DNA of 64,000 bases, taken from NCBI GenBank assembly GCA_963573385.1, contig CAUYLG010065661.1, forward strand, positions 62,001-126,000, read 5' to 3'. The stretch comes from Cacajao melanocephalus (lineage: Eukaryota > Chordata > Mammalia > Primates > Pitheciidae). The notes under the pieces are model-generated. The model saw only the letters and a list, made by a program, of their open reading frames with translations, did not search any database and was not told the origin of the DNA. This document shows positions 58,148 to 64,000 of the stretch, one piece after another. The position numbers were made by a program, and so were the translations under genes. Position 1 is the first letter of the stretch. The number at the start of each line of letters is the position of its first letter.

Positions 58148-58371
58148 CTTAGGATGCATGAAACTAGCACATCAGTTGACGAATGTGATAAAAATAACTA
58201 GAAGGAATTCTAAACAAACACTTATATTTGCCATTTCAAATGAATGAATATGGGTTGGTGGCTTGACTATGAAGCAAGACTAGATAAACTGTAACATGTG
58301 CTCTTTTATTTGCTCCATCTATAAATGATCTCCAAGGCTGAAGTAGTTGGGATGACAGATTAACCATATAC

Positions 58372-58373
<2 letters not shown>

Positions 58374-58418
<45 letters not shown>
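58374..58418. repeat. (TG)n microsatellite, uninterrupted
   Basis: About 22 perfect GT units, among the longest pure dinucleotide runs in the window. Confidence 0.97.
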
Positions 58419-58420
<2 letters not shown>

Positions 58421-58816
58421 CACTCCCCTATAACCACTCCTCTCAAATAAGACCACCAGTGGCAATAAAGGTACCTGTAAGGCTGGCTGCATTATAAGTC
58501 TACAACTATACATTACAACTACAACATTACAAATGTAAGGTTAAGAAACTCATTACCCTGATTGATTAATTTACTTACATCTTCTATTTTAATGACCACA
58601 GATGCAGAGTTCTGAATTGCTCCTATTACTTGGCTAATTGTAATTATAATCACTGATCCTTGCAGTATCCTTTTCATATTTTTATTCCTGCTTATCCCCA
58701 AACCTCTTTAGCATTTTCTTGTTTATTCTTTCCTTAAGTAGTTTATTTTATTTAATTTGTGCCCTTTTGTTTGATTCTATCCTTTCCAAATGTGCATTAT
58801 GGCTTTGGATGCATGT
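58419..58816. other. Unassigned non-coding DNA
   Basis: Nothing recognised before the L1. Confidence 0.5.
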
Positions 58817-61048
58817 ATTATTTATTTATTTTCATTTCAATAGGTTTTGGGGGTGTTTGGTTACATGAATAAGTCCCTTAGTGGTGACCTCTGAGCTTTT
58901 GGTGCACCAATCACCCGAGCAGTGTACATAGTACCCAATTAGTAGTCTTTTATCCCTCAACCCCATCCCACTGTTTCCCCCAAGTCCCCAAAGTCCATTG
59001 TGTCATTCTTATGCTTTTCCATCCTCACAGCTTAGCTCCCTTTTATGAGTGAGAACATACAAGGTTTGGTTTTCCATTCCTGAGTTACTTCACTTGGAAT
59101 AATTGTCTCTAATTCCATCCAGGTTGCTGGGACTGCCATCATTTTATTCCTTTTTATGGGTGAGCAATATTCCATGTTGTGTGTGTGTGTGTGTATCACA
59201 ATTTCTTCATCTACTTGTTGATGGGCATTTGGGCTGGTTCCATATTTTTGCAATTGGAAATTATGCTGCTATAAACATACATGTGCAAGTATCTTTTTTG
59301 TAAAATGACTTCTTTTCCTCTGGGTTATATATCCAGTAGTAGGATTGCTGGATCAAGTGGTAGTTCCACTTTTAGTTCTTTAAGGAATCTCCACACTATT
59401 TTCCATAGTGGTTGTATTAGTTTACATTCCCATCAACATATATTGTTTTTTGATTTTTTTATTATGAGCATTCTTGTGGGAGTAAGGTAGTATTGAATTA
59501 TAGTTTTGATTCTTATTTCCCTGATCATTACTAATGTTGAGCATTTTTTCATGTTGTTGGCCATTTGTATATCTTCTTTTGAAAATCATCTATTTATGTC
59601 TTTAGCCCACTTTTTGATGGGATTGTTTTATTCTTGCTGATTTGTTTGAGTTCCTTGTATATTTTGGATATTAGTCCTTTGTTGGATGTACAGATTGCAA
59701 AGATTTTCTCTCACTTTGTGGGTTGTCTGTTTGCTCTGCTGATTGTTTCTTTGCTGTACAGAAGCTTTTCAGTTTAATTAAATACCATCTATTTCTTTTT
59801 GTTTTTGTTGCATTTACGTTTGGGTTCACGGTCATGAAGTCTTTGCCTAAGCCAATGTCTGGAAGGGTTTTTCTGATGTTATCTTCTGGAACTTTTTTAT
59901 AGTTTCAGGTCTTAGACTTAAGTCCCTAATCCATCTTAAGTTCATTTTTGTATAAAGTGAGAGATGAGGATCCAGTTTCATTCTACTACATGTAGCTTGC
60001 CAATTATCCCAGCACCATTTATTGAATGGGGTATCCTTTATCCACCTTTTTTTTTTCTTTGTTGAAGATCAGTTGGCTGTAAGTATTTGGGTTTATTTCT
60101 GAGCTTTCTATTCCTTTCCATTGGTCTATTTGCCTATGTTTATACCAGTACCATGTTGTTTTGGTGACTATATCCTTGTAGTATAGTTTGAAGTCAGGTA
60201 ATGTAATGCTTCCAGATTTGTTTGTTTTGCTTAGTCTTGCTTTGGCTATGTGGACCCTTTTGTGGCTCCATATGATTTTTAGTATTGTTTTTTTCTAGTT
60301 CTGTGAGGAATGATGATAGTATTTTAATGGGAATTACACTGAACTTGTGGATTGCTTTTGGCACTATTGTCATTTTCACAATGTTGATTCTACCCATCCA
60401 TGAGCATGGGATGTATTTCCATTTGTTTCTGTTGTCTGTGATTTCTTTCAGCAGTGTTTTGTGGCTTTCCTTGCAGAGGTCTTTCACTTCATTGGTTATG
60501 TATATTCCTAATTTTTTTTTTGCAACTATTGTAAAAGGAGTTGAGTTCTTGATGTGATTCTCAGCTTAGTCACTGTTGGTGTCTAGCAGAGCTACTGATT
60601 TGTGCACATTAATTTTGTATCCTAAAAGTTTGCTGAAATCATTTATCCATTTTATAGGAGCTTTATGGAGGAGTCTGTAGGATTTTCTAGGTATAGAATC
60701 AGATCATCAGCAAAGAGCAACAGTTTGACCTTCTCTTTACTTATGTGGATACCATTTATTTCACTCTTTTGTTTGACTGTTCTGGCTAGGACTTCCAGTA
60801 CTATATTGGTGAGAGTACACATCTTTATCTTGTCCACTCTTAGCAGTTCTCAGGGGGAATGCTTTCAACTTTTCCCCATTCAGTATTATATTGACTGTGG
60901 GTTTGTCATAGATGGATTTTATTACATAAAGGTACATCCTTTCTATGCTGATTTTGCTGAGGGTTTTAATTATAAAGGGATGCTGGATTTTGTCAAATGC
61001 TTTTTCTGCATTCTGTGAAATGATCAGGTGATTTTTGTTTTTAATTAT

Positions 61049-61409
61049 TGATATGGTTTGGCTGTGTCCCCACCCAAATTTCATCTTGAATAGTAGCTCC
61101 CATAATTCCCACATGTTGTGGGAAGGATTGGGTGGGAGATAACTGAATCAAAAGGGTGTATCATGCTATTCTTGTGATACTGAATAAGTTTCATGAGATC
61201 TGACGGTTTTTTAAAAACAAGTTTCCTACACAAGTTCTCATTTTCTCTTGTCTGCCACCATGTGAGATGAGCCTTTCACCTTCCACTATTACTGTGAGTC
61301 CTCCCAGCCACATGGAGCTATAAGTACATTAAACCCATTTCTTTCATAAATTGCCCACTCTCAGGTTCTTGGGTATGTCTTTATCAGCAGAATGAAAATG
61401 AACTAAAAA
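61049..61409 (+). mobile_element. Solo THE1-type LTR (ERVL-MaLR) inside the L1
   Basis: 361 bp in the order of THE1 LTRs: TGATATGGTTTGGCTGTGTC, CAAATTTCATCTTGAATAG, ATAATTCCCACATGTTGTGG, CTTGTGATACTGAATAAG, CATTAAACCCATTTCTTTC, GGGTATGTCTTTATCAGCAG. It is flanked by a 5-bp target duplication ATTAT (61044-61048 and 61410-61414). L1 order resumes directly on both sides. The two LTRs of the original provirus-like element have recombined, leaving one. Confidence 0.95.
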
Positions 61410-61597
61410 ATTATGTTTAAGTGGTGTATCACATTTGTTGACTTGCATATGTGAAACCATCCCTGTATTCCTGGTATGAAACCCACTTGATCATAGTAAA
61501 TTATCTTTTTGATATGCTGTTGGATTCAGTTAGCTAGTATTTTGTTAAGGAGTTTTGCATCTACATTGATCAGGGATATTGCTGTATAGTTTCCTTC

Positions 61598-61621
61598 TTT
61601 TTTTTTTTTTTTTTTTTTTTT
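61598..61621. repeat. Poly-T run (24) within L1 ORF2
   Basis: L1 normally has only a short T run here (antisense). The expansion is local; no insertion or target duplication is seen next to it. Confidence 0.9.
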
Positions 61622-63064
61622 GTTGTTATGTCCTTTCCTTGGTTTGGTATTCCGGTGATACTGCTTTCATAGAATGATTTAGGGAGGATTCCCTCTTTAT
61701 CCATCTTGTGGAATAGAATGTCTAATAGAATCCAGCTGTGAATACATCTGATCCTAGACTTTTTTTGTTGTTCGCAATTTTTTAAATTACCATTGGTCTG
61801 TTCTAGGTTTCTATTTCTTTCTGGTTTAATCTAAGAGAGTTGTATATTTCCAGGAATTTATCCATCTCCAGGTTTTCTAGTTTATGCATGTAAAGGTGTT
61901 CACAGTAGCCTTGAATGATCTTTTGGATTTCTGCAGTGTTGGATGTAATACCTCCTGTTTCATTTTTAATTGAGCTTATTTGGATCTTCTTCTTTTCTTG
62001 GTTAATCTCACTAATGGTATATCCATTTCATTTATCTTTTTTAAGAACCAGATTTTTGTTTCATTTATCTTTTGTATTATTTTTCTTTCAATTTCATTTA
62101 ATTCTGCGCTGATTTTTATTATTTCTTTTCTTCTGCTGAGTTTGGGTTTGGTTTGCTCTTGTTTCTCTAGTTCCTTAAGGTGTCACCTTAGATTATCTAT
62201 TTGTGCTCTTTCAGACTTTTTGATGTAGGCCTTTAAGGCTGTGAACATTCCTCTTAGCATCACCTTTGCTATATTGAAGAGGTTTTGATACATTGTGTCA
62301 CTATTATTGTTCAGTTCAAAGAAAGTTTTAATTTCCATCTTGATTTCATTGTTGACCCAATGATCATTCAGGAGCATTTGCATGGTTTTGAGAATTCCTT
62401 TTTGAGTTGATTTCCAATTTTATTTCACTGTGGTCCGAGAGAGTGCTTGATGTAATTTCTATTATCTTAAATTTATTGAGACTTGTTTTCTGGCCTATCT
62501 TATGACCTTGGAGAATGTCTCATGTGCTGATGAATAGAATGTATATTCTGCAGTTGTTGGGTAGAATGTTCTATAAATATCTGTTAAGTCCATTTCTTCT
62601 AGAGTATAGTTTAAATGCATTCTTTGTTGACTTTCTGTTTTGATGAGCTGTCTAGTGCTGTCAGTGGAGTATTGAAGTTCCCCACTATTATTGTGTTGCT
62701 ATATATCTCATTTCTTAGGACAAATAGAAATTGTCTTATATATTTTGGAGCTTTAGTGTTAAACGCATATATATTTAGGATTGTGATATTTTTCTGTTGG
62801 ACAAGTTCTATTATTATTATATATTGTCCCTCTTTGTCTTTTTTAACTGCTATTGCTTTAAAGTGTGTTTTGTCTCATAGAAGCATAGCTACTTTTTCTC
62901 ACTTTTGTTGTCCATTTGGATGGGATAGCTTTTCCACCCCTTTACCTTTACCTTAAGTTTATTTGAGTCCTTATGTATGAGGTGACCCTCTTGAAGACAG
63001 CAGATACTTAGCTGGCAAATTCTTATCCATTCTGCAACTCTGTATGTTTTAAGTAGACCATTTA

Positions 63065-63328
63065 GGCCATTTACATTCAATGTTAGTATTGAGATGTGAG
63101 TTACTATTCTATTCTTTATGCTATTTGTCGCCTGAATACTTTTTTTGTTTTGTTTTATTTATTTGTTGTGTTTTGTTTTATAGGTCCTATGAGATTTATA
63201 CTTTAAGGAGGTTCTGTTTTGGTGTATTTTGAAGATTTATTTTAGAATTTAGAGTTCCTTTTTTCAGTTCTTGCAGTTTTGGCTTGGTAGCACTCACATA
63301 TCAAGACTAACATTGAATGTAAATGGCC
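63065..63328. repeat. 36-bp inverted duplication inside the L1
   Basis: The arms are 63065-63100 and 63293-63328. The right arm begins CTCACATATCAAGACTAACA and is the reverse complement of the left arm with two mismatches. The left arm is the normal first codons of ORF2. The right arm sits in the ORF1 tail, where L1 elements do not have it. Confidence 0.85.
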
Positions 63329-64000
63329 AAATGTTCTCAGCATTGATTTGTCTGAAAAAGACCATATCTTTTCTTCATTTATGAAGCTTAATTTCACTGG
63401 ATACAAAATTATTGGCTAATAATTTTTTTGTTTCAGGAGGTTAAAGATAGGGCTCGATCCCTTCTAGCTTGTAGGGTTTCTGGTGGGAAATCTGCTGTTA
63501 GTCTAATAAGTTTTTCTTTATATGTTACTTGGTGCTTTTGCCTCACAGCTCTTAAGATTCGTTTCTGCATCTTGACTTAGATAACCTGGTGAGTATTTGC
63601 CTAGATAATGATCTTTTTGTGATACATTTCCCAGGTGTTAACTTTGAGCTTCTTTTGTTCGTATGTCTAGATCTCTAGCAAGGCTGGGGAAGTTTTCTTT
63701 GTTTATTCCCTCAAATATGTTTTCCAAACTTTTAGTTTTCTCTTCTTTCTCAGAAACACCAGGTATTCTCAGGTTTCATCATTTAGCATAATCCCAATAT
63801 TTTGGAAGGTGTGTTCATTTTATCTTTTTGATTCTTTTTTTCTTTGTCTTTGTTGAATTGGGGTCTTTTGAAAACCTTGTCTTCATGCTCTGAGGTTCTT
63901 TCTTCTCTTTGTTCAATTTTATTACTGAGACTTTCTAGTATACTTTGCATTTCTCTTAGTGTGTCCTTTATTTCCAAAAGTTGTGATTATTTTTTATTTA
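63215..64000 (-). pseudogene. L1 ORF1 remnant (RNA-binding protein), partial
   Basis: ORF1p is the L1 RNA chaperone: a coiled coil followed by an RRM and a C-terminal domain. The minus strand shows the coiled-coil part at 63783-63977, with heptad-like text M-E-I-K-D-T-L-R-E-M-Q-S. It also shows the C-terminal domain text further left (complement of GAAACCCTACAAGCTAGAAG near 63470). Frame breaks separate the two. The N-terminus is outside the window. The inverted duplication at 63291-63333 interrupts its last codons. The exact stop position is uncertain. Confidence 0.8.

Larger units (their letters stand above)
59032..63116 (-). pseudogene. L1 ORF2 remnant (endonuclease and reverse transcriptase)
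   Basis: ORF2p of L1 has an N-terminal endonuclease, a central reverse transcriptase and a cysteine-rich C-terminus, and carries out target-primed reverse transcription. Here the frame survives only in pieces. The endonuclease start (63080 downward) reads M-N-V-N-G-L-N-G. The reverse-transcriptase block at 60652-60837 still has the catalytic F-A-D-D (60703-60714). A neighbouring block at 60761-61114 has [10 protein letters not shown]. The C-terminal block at 59032-59253 contains M-E-Y-C-S-P-I-K. By comparison with the family from memory, the initiator near 63114-63116 reads AAG instead of ATG. The solo LTR splits the frame at 61049. Confidence 0.9.
58817..64000 (-). mobile_element. Long L1 LINE (L1PB/L1MA-type), antisense, runs off the window
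   Basis: Reading the minus strand from the right edge, the sequence holds the ORF1 part, the junction, the whole span of ORF2 and the 3' UTR. The 3' end is at about 58817 (TTTCATTTCAATAGGTTTTG and GGTGACCTCTGAGCTTTTGG on the plus strand). The tail has decayed to ATTTATTTATTTT. About 5.2 kb are visible; the 5' UTR and start of ORF1 lie beyond 64000. Frameshifts and stops are frequent, so it is dead. It carries a solo THE1-type LTR (61049-61409), a 24-T expansion (61598-61621), a small inverted duplication (63293-63328) and small deletions such as that near 59440. Being a host for THE1 makes it older than that LTR. Confidence 0.95.

Overview
The window is primate, almost certainly human, nuclear DNA. 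It is AT-rich and carries Alu, THE1-type LTR, MADE1 and L1 copies together with older mammalian repeats (MIR, L2, MLT1, Tigger1). I found no protein-coding exon, no functional RNA gene apart from one miR-548-type hairpin candidate, and no CpG island. All open frames are 136 codons or shorter. Those I can identify are pieces of L1 or transposase, antisense Alu, or reads through dinucleotide repeats. The window is either intergenic or inside a long intron; the sequence alone does not say which. Family names come from recognising diagnostic stretches by eye, not from a database search, and most boundaries are good to about 10-30 bases.

Layout. 1-3.2 kb: an old sense-strand L1 broken by an Alu monomer and an LTR-like insert, then a MIR. 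3.9-5.8 kb: an antisense L1 3' end and an antisense L2 containing a GGAAT pentamer tract. 8.3-10.5 kb: an MLT1 LTR, a MIR and an L1 3' end. 10.5-13.1 kb: mostly unassigned, with one possible hAT-like miniature element. 13.1 kb: a TA-rich tandem duplication. 14.2-14.9 kb: an L2, then the poly-A end of a probable retrocopy. 21.5-23.8 kb: a nearly complete Tigger1 DNA transposon with a dead transposase. 24.0-26.7 kb: an MLT1 LTR, a full Alu and a 5'-inverted L1. 26.7-30.6 kb and 32.4-37 kb: repeat-poor stretches. 37-41 kb: Alu, old L1 pieces, a MADE1 hairpin and L2. 44-48.7 kb: Alu, L1 3' ends, a rearranged L1 and an LTR-like piece. 48.7-58.8 kb: sparse repeats. 58.8-64 kb: a long antisense L1 that runs off the window and contains a solo THE1-type LTR.

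No genes act together here. What the window records is a sequence of insertions: old L2/MIR/L1M, then Tigger1/MLT1/MADE1, then THE1 and Alu. Later local rearrangements include an inverted 36-bp duplication inside the last L1, an inverted L1 segment, and microsatellite expansion. I did not find an undescribed biological system. The best leads are the inverted duplication at 63.07-63.33 kb, the possible hAT-like element at 12.16-12.37 kb, the two retrocopy-like poly-A ends (14.7 and 35.6 kb) and the MADE1 hairpin.
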